Source of the DNA: Phyto melanocephala
Lineage: Eukaryota; Arthropoda; Insecta; Diptera; Rhinophoridae
Direction: 5' to 3'
NCBI GenBank assembly: GCA_941918925.1
Contig: OW799234.1
Span: 82,064,997 to 82,128,996, forward strand
Length of the DNA: 64,000 nucleotides
Position numbers and translations under genes: made by a program. Of the stretch, positions 11,619-23,900 are shown one piece after another. Position 1 is the first letter of the stretch, and each line of letters starts with the position of its first letter. The notes beneath the pieces were generated by a model. That model was not told the DNA's origin. It did no database searches and saw nothing but the letters and a program-made list of their open reading frames with translations.

Positions 11619-13173
11619 TTTATACCCTTCACACAGTGAAAAAGGGTATATATAGGTTTGTCATTCCGTGTGAAATTTCTACAATTTTCATTTCCGACCC
11701 CATAAAGTATATATTTTCTGAAAGCTTATGAATAGGGGAGTCGATTAAGCTCTGTCAGTCTGTCCGTCTGTCCGTGTGTATGTTGAAATCAACTTTTTGA
11801 AGCCCCCCGACATCGCTTGGACCCGGGTGAGGTATTAAAATATCAGAAATATTCGGGAGTAGATCGGTATTGAAAATCATAAACATCGGTTCATAAACAA
11901 CTGAGATATGAGCAAAAACCTACGACCACCTCGATTTTTTTTCACAAAAACAACATTACAACAACAACATACATACATACAAACGTGTATACTAATTAGA
12001 GAAAACGTGGCATCGAATCCCAGCTGAGCCAAACAAACTTTTTTTAATTTTTTTAAAATTTTTTTTTTTTAATTTTTTTTTTTTAATTTTTTTTTTATTT
12101 TTTATTATTTTTATTTTTTTATTATTTTTTTTTAATTTATTTTTTAAATTTTTTTTGCTTTATATATATTATATACTAGCCAAACCCGGCGCGCGTTGCT
12201 ACGCCCCTTAATGAAACGAAATGCATTCTAAATTTTAATTGAATATCAAGTGCAAAAACCTAAAAATTATAATTTTTTTTATGGGCGTGGCATTGCCCAC
12301 TTTTCTAATCACGAAATTGTAAAGTCATAACAGCTCAATATGTGTGCAAAGTTTCAGAAATATCGGACCAGTGCAAGTTCCTAAAAATTATAGTTCCTTT
12401 TATGGGCGTGGCCCTGCCCACTTTTCTGATCACGAAATTATTTAGTCATGACAGCTCAATATGTGTGCAAAGTTTTAGAAAAATCGGTCTGGTGCAAGTA
12501 CCTCAAAATTATAACCTTTTTTTATGGGCGTGGCCCTGCCCACTTTTTTAATCACGAAATTATATGGTTATGACAGCTTAGTATGTGTGCAAAGTTTCAG
12601 AAAAATCGGTCCAGTGCAATTACCTCAAAATTAAAACTTTTTTAGGGGCGTGGCCCCGCCCAATTTTCTTATCACGAAATTATTTAGTCATCACAGCTCG
12701 ATATGTGTGCAAAGTTTCAGAAAAATCGGTCAAGTGCAAGTAGCTAAAACTGATAACTAATTTTTATGGGCGTGGCCCCGCCCACTTTTTTCACCCATAA
12801 ACACTCCCTGGTATGTGTCCAACAACTTGCCAAAGTTTGAGTCCGATCGGTTTTGCAGTTTCGGAGTCTATAGCTAACACACACACACACACACACACAG
12901 AGTTTCACTTTTATATATATAGATATAATAATTTTTTTTTAAATTTTTTTTTATACATTTTTTAAAATTTTTTTTTTATTATTTTTTTTTTTTGTTTTTT
13001 TAACATACATACGTGAATTTATAATTTTACAATGGGATGTTTTTATATATGTATGTTTTTGATATGTATGTACGTATTTCTTATGAGATGAATGGTGATA
13101 CAAACTATTGTTATTGCGTGACTACACTTTGTGAAGGGTATATAAGATTCGGCATGGCTTAATATAGCAATAT
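11619..13173 (+). mobile_element. HINE (DINE-1-like), split by a Helitron
   Basis: The 5' end is TATACCCTTCACACAGTG. The conserved 'gaccccataaagtatat' and 'cagtctgtccgtctgtccgtg' block follows, then 'acatcgcttggacccgggtgagg' and 'catacatacatacaaacg', then long poly-T/A. The inverted 5' motif returns near the 3' end (GTGAAGGGTATATAAG, about 13131-13147), followed by a decayed form of the hairpin that other copies carry as ATTCGGC-ACG-GCCGAAT, and then TTACTTG. A subterminal inverted repeat plus a 3' hairpin is the architecture described for Helentron-derived INE/DINE elements. A Helitron (12176-12923) sits in its AT-rich core. Confidence 0.75.
12176..12923 (-). mobile_element. Complete non-autonomous Helitron with five ~120-bp tandem units
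   Basis: On the minus strand the element reads A|TCTATATATATAAAAGTG..GGGTTTGGCTAG|T: 5' TC, 3' CTAG, inserted between A and T, with no target duplication, as Helitrons do. The 3' region is GC-rich (GCGCGCCGGG), where a subterminal hairpin is expected. The pairing I can draw is weak. The body is a tandem array of about five ~120-bp units (gcccactttt at about 12294, 12414, 12537, 12656 and 12776). There is no Rep/helicase coding, so it is non-autonomous. It is inserted in the AT-rich core of a HINE. Confidence 0.8.
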
Positions 13174-13219
13174 TACTTGTTAATTGTTGTGTTTGTTTCC
13201 GCGATGCATATGCCTTAGG

Positions 13220-13346
13220 CCCATACCTAAACAAGAGCGTTGAGCGTCAAGCGTTGTAAGTTTGCATGTATTTTGTTATTGTAACAAAAACAAAACACAT
13301 GTAAAACTCCAACGCTTGACGCTCAACGCTCTGGTTTAGGTATGGG
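13220..13346. repeat. Palindromic MITE
   Basis: Two ~50-bp arms face each other. CCCATACCTAAAC plus GAGCGTTGAGCGTCAAGCG on the left returns in reverse complement ending at GGTTTAGGTATGGG. The loop is about 25 bp and rich in A and T. The arms differ at a few positions. Only a hairpin element or its relic explains this. Confidence 0.65.
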
Positions 13347-13355
13347 GGTTAAGGA

Positions 13356-13657
13356 GCTAATACACGGCATGTTTTTTACGTCTGACTTGTCAAATTCTCC
13401 ACTGCTAATACAAACATGTCGTGTGTTACCTTTAAAACATTACTTCTGTAAAAAAACATGTGTTGAGACATCTAACAAAATTTTAATTAGAGTGCGCTCT
13501 ATTTTCTTCTGTAAAAACATATGACATCAGTCGTTGGCAGAAATCTCTGCTGCTGCAAAGCAGTCAGCGTAAAAGTACAATTTTGACAGACATGTAGATT
13601 TACATATGTCTCTCAAATTTTAAAGTCAGATGTAAAAAACATGCCGTGTATTATAGC
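13356..13657. mobile_element. MITE with ~40-bp inverted repeats
   Basis: GCTAATACACGGCATGTTTT at the left is mirrored by AAAACATGCCGTGTATTATAGC at the right, with 'cagatg/catctg'-like continuation inside. It lies 9 bp from the palindrome ending at 13346 and abuts the next MITE, so three small elements stand side by side. Confidence 0.65.
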
Positions 13658-13966
13658 CTTTATGGATATGCTTTGATTTCATGTATTATTGCAGGGATGG
13701 AAAATGAGATTGTGGTTTCGGTATTGAACAAATAACTTGAGTGTACTTTTTTGATAATAAACGAACCAAATTTATGTATTTTTGTTGCTCTTGCAGCATT
13801 TATAATGTGCTTCGCAAATACATATTTTTTACATTTTATTAAATAAACATATAAAAACAACTTTTCCATCCCTGTTATACTTATTGGCCTTGACAGAAAA
13901 CATCCCCCAAAAAGTTGCTTTGTTGTATAAATTCGCCGTTGCATATACCTGTATGAATAAGTCTTG
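13658..13966 (+). mobile_element. hAT-like MITE, copy 3, left end degraded
   Basis: The interior and right end match copies 2 and 4 (..'ttggccttgacagaaaacatc', 'gttgcatatacctgtatgaata'). The left terminus is shortened. A 126-residue minus-strand open frame here is an accident of the repeat; its translation also appears in the MITE copy at 9828. Confidence 0.65.
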
Positions 13967-14809
13967 GTTGTAGGGATGTTGTCATCTGATGTGAAGTCAC
14001 CATGTATTGTATTTATAAAATGAAAACTTAATGTATACAATAATGTATTTTTAGGAATTGTGTAGGTTACAACATTTAAAATGAATTAATATGTTTTCGG
14101 ACTTGCCAGATTTACAGTTTCCAACTTAATTTAAAAATTATATTTAATTTTTTACAGTTTAAATCTTTAGTTCTGCCTTGTATGTTACGAAGCGACAATA
14201 GTTGTTATATACAAATATTTATACAATTAAATAAAATAATCTCGAAATAAATGTTAATAAATGTAAACTTTAAAATATATTTACAAAATTATAAAAGAAA
14301 AATAAATGTAAAAATTAAACCCTCCTTTAAAATAGTTTAACAATAGTTAAATTTATGAAAATCAGTTGTTTTTTAACTATTTAACCTGTTAGTCAAGTGA
14401 AGCACTAATAATATATACTACATTATACATATATAAATTAATTAAACTGTGTTAAACATAAAATATATTTTTACTTACCGTTGAAAATTATTTGAAGTGA
14501 CAATAAGAACTCTCATTATATCTGTGGCTACAAAGGGAAAATCGTTCAATTAAAAAAAAATCCTTTAAGACAATTTTCAATTATTATTAATTTTTTTTTT
14601 TGGAAAACGACAAAATCAAACTTAAGAAGTTTTTCCTTATTGCCACATATATTGTAAGAAATTATAGGATGGTTTTGTTTGAATTTTGTTTAATTAAAAA
14701 ATTATATTGAACATAAATCTATACAGTAATTGTAAAGAAATTTTGAAAAAGGACAATAAAAATTAACTTTTTATTATTTATTCACTTTATTTAAAATAAA
14801 ATGTGTTTT

Positions 14810-14977
14810 TTATTTAGTTTCTAATTTATCTTGTGATTGGTATTTCTCGGGGGTAAGTTTGTTAGTCTTCTTCTTGAGGCTTTCTTTACGTCTCTTGTGT
14901 TTGTTGGATTTTAAATGCAATTGCCACTGGTATTCGCCGATAAAATGTCGTTCACAAATCGGGCAAAAGTTTGAAGT
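14810..14977 (-). CDS. TRIT1: TRIT1 last exon (C2H2 zinc finger, stop)
   Basis: The acceptor is ctgcag|ACT after a pyrimidine-rich tract. The exon opens in phase 0 with TSNFCPICERHF and continues to a lysine/arginine-rich tail and TAA (14812-14810). Cys-X2-Cys-X12-His-X5-His is the matrin-type zinc finger typical of animal TRIT1 C-termini. Several AATAAA-type signals follow on the minus strand within about 50 bp. Confidence 0.88.
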   Translation of the reverse strand, partial: TSNFCPICERHFIGEYQWQLHLKSNKHKRRKESLKKKTNKLTPEKYQSQDKLETK

Positions 14978-17900
14978 CTGCAGTTGTGGCAGAAAGAGAA
15001 AGAGGTAAGAAGTTAGTTTAAGATAAGTATTTAGTCAGTAGTTTAATAATGGAGAATTTAAATTATTTTTTTTTTTAATATTTTATTGAAAATGAATACA
15101 GAAAAGTAACTTAAGCTTCTGCATGTTATAGTTATCGAGATACTCGACAAAACCCGTTTACGTTTATTTAATAAAAAAAGTGTTTTTTTTAAGAATCTAT
15201 TTACATAAAAGAATATACATACATACAATGTACAGGGTCGGTCAAATTCACCATAGGGGTTAATGCAATATCTATTCGTTTATAAAATTTTAAAGTTATA
15301 AAATGGAATTTTTTTTAACTAAGAATGTCCCCCGTCTTCTGGGGGGTTATTTTAATTCGAAGTTTATTTTAAAATTTGTGTTTTTAATACATTGAAATCG
15401 AATTACAGACGAACGAACTACAGAGAGCTGCGCAATGACGGGCTCGTTTTAGAGCATTTTCCATAACACATTTAAACATTTGTGGCTGTAGCACTCGCAT
15501 TTCAACATTAATGTCGGATTTGAGTTTAATTGTTTCGGACTTGTTCACATATGCTCGCTCGTTCAAATAACCCGAAAGAAAATAGTCGAATGCTGGCAAA
15601 TCTGTCAAATGCGCTAGACAATAAGTTTTTAGAATTCCTATAAATTATTCGTTCCTTAAAAATTTGATTTACAAAAGCCTGTGGTTCCATTTTGCTGAAA
15701 TCACATCTCAGGTCTGCTTATAAGAGCAGGGGGTTAAAAAAGTGTTCTATCATAAAACGATACTGCTCTTGATTAGCGGTTACAGCACTTCCATCTTCAT
15801 TTTCGAAAAAGTAAGACCCAATAATATCTGTACATTTAATGAGGTAAATGGCTCTATTATTTTGAGAACCCTAAAATGCCAGAAATATAAAATGAATTTT
15901 ATCAACCATAATCAAATTTCAAGTTGATGAAATCTAGCCAACTGTTAAAAATTAAATTGCAAAATTGAGACGTTGCCGATGATTTGCGGTTTCTTTTTAC
16001 CAATTAAAACCTGTATGGGAATAACAGTAAATCATTTTTTAAATTGCGGCGTAGTAACGTGCGAGCCATTACTAGCTTAGCAGAGTGCCTTCTGGAATAT
16101 GCTCCTAGTGTTTTGTTAACACTTTGCTCTAAACTTTAGGTTTTAGAGGTCAAAATTCTGATGTCGATAATTTGTTCTTTGCGTTAAAATAAATGATTTC
16201 TAATTTAAATAATAAAATTCTTTTATGCTGGTTCTTTCTGCAGTTGTGAATCTCCCCATTATTTAATTTCCAGGGGCTTTATTCTCGTTCTGTGAAATGT
16301 AAACTGTTTGTGTGTCATATCATATGGTGCCTCCATACATTTTACTATACAAAAACTTTTCAATTCGCAGTTTCACAAAAGAAGAATTGAGCTACAGGTG
16401 TTATTTTTACAATGTGATATATTAAAAAAAAAAACATATAAACGTAAAGAAAATACAATTTTTAAGCCTCATGGTGACTTTTGGGCAACCCTGTATCAAA
16501 AAATAAAATGTTTAAAAAATAACAAAAGAATTTCTATGATTTAAAAATTTGTAAAAATTTTTATTCTTCATTTAAAATATTTCAAGGCGAATTCACACAG
16601 GTGAAATTATCAGCCCAGCTGATGGGGAGACTTTATGTCAAGTTTGGTTGAATTTGCCTTATTAATGCAGAGAAGGGAAATGTAATTTTAATTTCTGTAT
16701 TAAATAAATTAACTTACGTGCACTTTTTTGATAATAAATGTGCTAAATTTATGTATATTTGTTGCTTTTGCGTCATTAATAATGTGTTTCAAACAATTAT
16801 ATCCTTTTTTTTAATCAAATTTTATTATATTTAATATGTAAAAACAACCTTTCCATCCCTGATATACGAATTGGCCTTGACATAAAACATCTCATGAAAA
16901 GTTGCTTTGTTGTATCAATTCGCCGTTGCATATACCTTATGGATATGCCTTGAAATATTTCTAAAACAAATTGAAATTTATGCTCACCTCTTCATTCAAA
17001 CCATCACTTGGATGTTTCTTCTTTGCCATGGGCTGTATTTCACAAACTTGTCCATTTCGATAAGAGTCGATTATGGTGACAGCCGGCGAATAAACACGTT
17101 GCATCCACTGGCTAACATCACTAGTATCTAATTCATATAAATCGGGTACCTTACGATCTCTACTGGCCAGAAAACGATTATTTATCCATTTGATTTGCTT
17201 TTTTGAATAACGGCGTGTTACTAATTTTAATTCATTTAAACATGAATTTAATACATCCAACCCTGGTGGTAGCTGATCCTTAGGATCGTTCAAGTATATA
17301 GCTTCAGTATGTAATACGTTTGTTGAATCTGCATATTTATTTTGATTTGTTATGAAATAATATGTGTAAATTTTTAACTAATTAAAATTCAAAATATACT
17401 CGGTAATGGCGAATCTTAAATATCCTTCACCAACCACATATGTATTTATTAGTTATAATTTTTCTTTTTAGATTAAGCTTGTAAACACAAATAAATTAAT
17501 TTAAAGTTGATAAAATTGATTTAAATGTTTTACTTAATTATAAATTTATTAACATTAGGAAGTACATCAGAGCTGTAAAAGAATGAAACCATGGTAGAAA
17601 AATAGAAGGAGTTTTCATTCAAATTTTACTTTTTTTTTTAGTAAAAAATTAAGAATTTCTTTGAATAAACAAGGCAACAAATAATATTATAATGCAATGC
17701 AATGGAAATAAGATTTGAGGTGGTTGTATGGGTGTAAAAAAAAAAAAAAAAAAATACAAGTGGATCCAAAACTTTTTGGTTTAGGCAGCAAAGAAAATGA
17801 TGAGGTTTTAGTTTCGAACTTTCACCAATGTATCAATCAATTTAGGCAATAATTGCACATATGAAACAAACGGACACCATTCTTCGATAATGAAATATTT

Positions 17901-20900
17901 GCCCAAGAACAGGGTAATAAACCTTGGAAAAGAACGTCGTATGATAAATAAAAACAATTTTTTTCAATTAAATGATTTTATTATTTCTAGGTGGCGTTCC
18001 ATTTTTCTATATTACAAATGTAAAGGGTGACAAAATTTTAAGGGCCGATGTTGAATGTGAACCACACCTAAACGTCAAGTTTTTTTCTGCATTTCTCAAT
18101 TTCAGACTAACTCAATTTGAACCATGTAAAGATACACAATCGAGCAACGAATTAAAGTTATTCAGGCTTATAATGAAAACGGGCGTTTAAATCAAAATGT
18201 ATTTTGTGCACTTCGTGGTCAACATAATCGTTCAAATTCGTCCACATTCGGGAGAATTGTGAAAAATATTTAAATATTTTTTTCTGAAAATGTTGACTTT
18301 TCCGAATTTGCCTTTTGTGTTTTTTCAAAAGCAGGCATATGCCAACTTTAAGGAATGGAAGTTTAAGTATTTACTTCCTTAAGCTCATACGCTAGATTCG
18401 CGTTTTGGTAGTTCTATAGGTCTGGTATATTGTTTTGACCAGGATGTTGGTTGTGCTTAAAATATTTAAGAATTTTTTAAATCCATTGCTGGTTTGATCG
18501 GCTTTGTTTTACAACTGTACAGCATAAATGTGGTAAGAATGAAGTGGGTCACAACAAATTTCTTAATATCCCAATTTCTAATTACGTTCTCATTGTGTGG
18601 GAATGCAATTTTATTTCTTTACAAAGAAAATTAATGAAACTATAAATTTTCCCAAATAGAAATTATATAAAAATATTATATCCTGTGGCTGCTACTGGGA
18701 GCATGAACATGAAAGAAGTCTTTATAAGCTTCAAAAGCTCGACATATTCTGTAATTTTTTAGTTCATCTAAGTTTACTCTGAATAATAATATTAAAAAAC
18801 TTTATTTTTAATATTTTTCCCTAATTGCTTGATGAATTTATTATATTTTTAATTGATTTTTTTTTTTTGCTATAATAAAGACTTTTTAGAAATCCTAACT
18901 TACCTACGAATACATTGCAATTTTATTTAATTTGTATTTCTTTTTTTGCTTTTCAAATGCATTAAAGAACAACGAAATGAAGGTTGCATATTTTAAAACA
19001 CAACAACAACATGACAACAAAATGTTTGCTTTAATTCAGTTTATTGACTTTAGTTACAAAATTCTTTTATTTCATTATGTATGTTAAATTCAAGGCTAAA
19101 TTTAACTGAATTTGTAGTTCCGTTTTCCCAGGATCCTATTTCAAAATACGCTTGGCTTAAAACTTCAATTTGATGAGAAATAAAATTATCAAAAATTATG
19201 GGGCACTACATACTGTTTCTTTTTTAAATTTTCATAATAATATTTGATTTTTATTTAAGCTTGAGATCAACTTTTTTGTTTTTTTTTTTTATTTAATTAT
19301 TAGTAACCAATATTTCGCTACCAAACAATGGGTAGTTTCTTCAGGGTAAACATGTATACAAATTATATTAAACAAAAAACAAATTTAAAGCAATTACAAA
19401 TTGAAAAAACTATTTTGTAAAAGCATAAATAAAAATCAAATATTATCAATTAAAAGCGATCAAGAAATTTAGACGATATAATTTTCATAACAACTAAAAC
19501 AAAAAACAGAAAAAACTCAAAATAAAAATTGAGTAATAAGTGAAACAAGAACAAAACTAGGATGAGGATGGTAAGGGAATTTAATAAGCCGTAAGTTTAG
19601 TTTTTTAAGAAATAATAAAAGAAAACAAGTAAGAGTGCTATATTCGGCCGTGCCGAATCTGATAATACCCTGCGCCATCATGTACATAAGTATAATCACA
19701 CATCGTAGCTTAACCTACATTTCTAGCTATACGCCATACTTCCTTATTATTTTCGACGCCATCCTCGATTTTGAATTTTTACGTTGTTAACTGTATGCTT
19801 TTTACTAGTCAAACCCTTTAATTTGATACCAATATTGATGGGGCTTAAAAATTTGTTCCGCCATTTTGTTTTAGACGCCATATTGATTTTAAATTTTTGA
19901 ATAATTTACTGTATTTTACTGGTCAAGCCCTTTCATGTGATAGCAATATTGAGGGGGTTCAAGAAGTTACATTTTAAAATACCAGAAAAATACCCATATA
20001 TAAATTTATTGTCCGCCATTTTGTAGTGGCGTCCAACATGAATTTTAATTTTATTTTAGTGCTTATATTGCGCTAGTCAACTCTCTGTTGTCTAGAAGCT
20101 GAAAAAATTGATTTTCGTTTGTAAATTTTTGGAATATATATAAAAAAAAAAAATTGTCTAAAACTTTACCGATTACAGCCCGCTTTATCCAAAAATTTCA
20201 CGAATATCTCTAGAGGCATCTTATATCTACAAATAGTAGCAAAGGTACCTATAAATTATTCTATGGCTGAAAAATTTTAATTTTGGTGATAAAAATATGA
20301 GAAAAAAACAGAGGAAGTCGTGTTTATTTGCTCATATCTCACCAAGTTATGGGGCGATTGTGCTAAGTTTTAATAGCAATTCATTCCCTGATATTCCCAA
20401 AAGATTAATACCGTACACAGATGTGAGGAACACATCTAAAAGTTAATTTCAACACACGGACAGACGGTCAGAGCTTAATCGACTCCTCTATTCATAAGCT
20501 TTCAGAAAATATATACTTTATGGGGTCGGAAATACAAATTATAGAAATAACAAACGGAATGACAAAGCTATATATACTCTTGTGCACCACAGGTGAAGGG
20601 TATAATAACAATTTTAATTATTTTTTTTATAAAAAAATCACTCAGATGATTTATATCTAAAAATTAATCTCTACTGTGATAGTGACAATATTCTGAAGGT
20701 TTCTATAAAACGGATAGTTAAAGTTTTTGGTTTAATTTGTGTGTACTAATAATTTTGCTCGGGTGTATATAAATTCCACTGGTTATATTGAGTATAATTT
20801 TTTTATTATTTAGCCTTGGAAAATTTTATTTATTTTATTGTCAATTAAAATATTGTAAATCAAAAATTTTTTATTATTAATTAAAGAAAATCAAGTCAAG

Positions 20901-23900
20901 CTGGTCATAAGGAGTCAACTGAGAGAATAATAAAGAGAAGAAATTTTATTTAAAGAAATTTATCGGTGAATTTAGGTAGGTATTTCAATGTTTTTCTTTT
21001 GTTTTGAAAGGGTTTCTGGTGGCTAATGTGCTAAGTATATTTATTGGCTGTGTTTTAAAAAACTATTCAAGTTCAATTTGTACAATAAGGGTCTGTTAGT
21101 GTGTATGTTGAAATTAATTTTATGAAGCCCTCCGACATCGCCAAGACCCGCGTAAGATATCAAAATATCAGAAATATTCGGGATATTTTTCAGCCCTAGG
21201 ATAAATTTTAGAAACGGTTGTTACTATTTATAAATTTGGTATGCCTCTGGAGATACTCATGACAAATTTTGAACAAATTGGTCACTAATCGGCAAAGTTA
21301 TAGGCAAAAATTATTTAAAAAAAAAATCATTTTTTCAAAAATATATAATTAAAAAACAATCTTATGAGAACTTATCATTGGGTTAAAAAATTTAAATAAA
21401 AAGTCATTCGTATGCGAATCCGATGGTGATAAATTGGGTGTCCCGGAAAACCCACAAATTTACTACTTAATTCAACTCAAAGTTATTCAATGCAAATAAA
21501 AGTACATAGTAGATCATTCCTTTACAGCTCTGGTATTTATGGTATGTAATGCATGATGACATTAGTTATCAATGCAATTAAGTAACGAATTCTTTCGGTG
21601 ATTTCAAAAACATGCGATTTTACTAATAAAAAGTGTTTAAAAGCTGCTTGTAAATAAATATTATCAATTGAATATCCTTCAACATACATAAGTACACATG
21701 TACACACATATTAACAAGAGCTTAAAAAAAATTTACCTCCTTCATATGGCATTTTATACGCATTTGCCTGTAAGTACGTTTCAATTTTCTGATCATTTAC
21801 TGCATTAAATTGCTCCAAATACGGTACGAATTCTTTGAATCCAATCGTTTGTAATACGCCCTTAGTATACGATGACGATGAGGATGTGGCCAATGGTGAT
21901 GGTAGTGGAGAGGTTGTTGTTTCTGTAGTATTTTCCGAAATACTTATTTTGTAGAAAGTTACACACATGAAGCAATAGCAACATCGTTTATGTCCAGTAT
22001 TCATTGGAAATTTTGGGGTATGAGAATCGTATTTATTGTACGAGTAAACAATAAGTGATTTATAGAAATTGGTTAGCCCGTAATAAAAAATAAGAAAGAA
22101 AAAGAAAAAAAATTAAAGAGTAAAGAGAATTAAGTTAACTTACTTAGGTATGGAAATAGCAAGGGTATAACAAAAATTCGATTTACAGCTTTTTGCTTTC
22201 GATACGATCATTCAATAAACATTATAACGTACCATCTTACAGGCAAACAAAAAAGAGATCCAAACACCTTCGAATATAAAGTATTTAGTTTTGTGATATT
22301 ATAGTGAGATATAGTAAGTACATTCTAGAGCAATATCGACATTTGTTGCATTGAGACAAAAACATCAATGTATCACACATTAAGACACAAATGCAAATGT
22401 TGAAAATATAAAAAAGGCGAACACCCCACATTCGGATACATATTTTTTTTAAATTGACTTGTAAAAATAATTTGTATTAATAGATGTACGGCGTTCTTGT
22501 TTGTCTATAGGATGGTAGGGTTTAATGAATGACATATTAAATAAAAAATCTATACACTAGTTCAGATGAAAAAATTAATGAATAATGAATAGAAATGTTA
22601 AGAGTTTTTCATATTATACCTTTTGTTCAGATTGTGCTCATTATGAAATGCTCGTATTTCACGTAGTAGACCCTGTTCCAACATGGCATCAACACGTTTA
22701 TCTAAGCGTTCGTTCAATACATCCTGGATCAAAAAAAGTATTATGTTAATAAACTTTACTAAGAAACAATGTTAGACAAAATTATTTAAATCAAGTTATA
22801 CATTTACTAAGTTTAAGTGTAAAAAAATATGTATTGACCTATACTTTACATGAAGCCACTTGCCCTACCAATAATTTTTTAATCGACATATTTGTTGAAA
22901 TATTATTCGATGCAAGCTGGCTTTCAATAGGTTCATTAAAGTAGTCAAGTAATTTATAAATGTCCTCCCGACCAATCATCAACAAATTTTGAATAACCTA
23001 CTGAAGGATAAGAATTAAATTTTTAACTTACACTAAATGGCAGTCCTGGGAAGAGAACTCATTATCGAAAGTAAACGAAAAATAAAGAATATTAAATATG
23101 AACTCAAGCCTGATTAAAAATTTAAATATTAGTTTAAACAAAAAAGTTCGATAAAATTAAAATTCAATTTGTAAACGAAAAACAACAAATTTGACATAAA
23201 TATGACAAAAAGTTCGGCAATGTAACAGCGAGCCACTGGCGACAGATATGAGTTATAGATGAATTAACCCATTTGTTTTAAACACAATTTTTGCCCAGAA
23301 AAATTTTTTTTACTGATAAATTAAGTAAATTACAATTAGTAATTTTTTTTTAACTATTTCGGTTTAAACTGAAAGTTTTTTTGATGTAAATCGTGACATG
23401 TTGCAAAGTCAAAAATGATCAGCAGAATTTGTAATTTTACAAGACACACGTGCAAAACACTGAATTTAATTATCAAAATTCGTGGTGTGTAAGAAATGTG
23501 TTTTGTAAATTATATCCAATTTATGGATGTCATAATCGACCTACCACCAACCCATATATAAAGTGTGCCTACCGAGGATCGCAATATGTCTAATAGTTAC
23601 CGTACTCAACATTTGGACTTGTTTTATTTGACCACATCGAAAAAAAAAACCTCACAATGAAACCAAACCTCTGTATGAAACCGTGCAAAATACAGCTACT
23701 GCAAGAACTAAAGCCAGGTGATGTACCACAACGTCGATTGTTTGGTGAATGTGCCTAAGGAAAGTTGGATAAAGATTCATGTTTTTCTACTGAAAAACTG
23801 TTTTTAGGGACAAAGCTTAATAAGTACGTCAGCAAATAGAACTGACGCAATGGGTGTGAAGAGTGGCCAGGGACAATTAATGAGCTGCCTGTCAATGCAT

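Noticed and set aside
13660..14040. 126-residue minus-strand open frame
   Set aside because: It lies within a hAT-like MITE copy, and the same peptide pieces appear in the copy at 9828.
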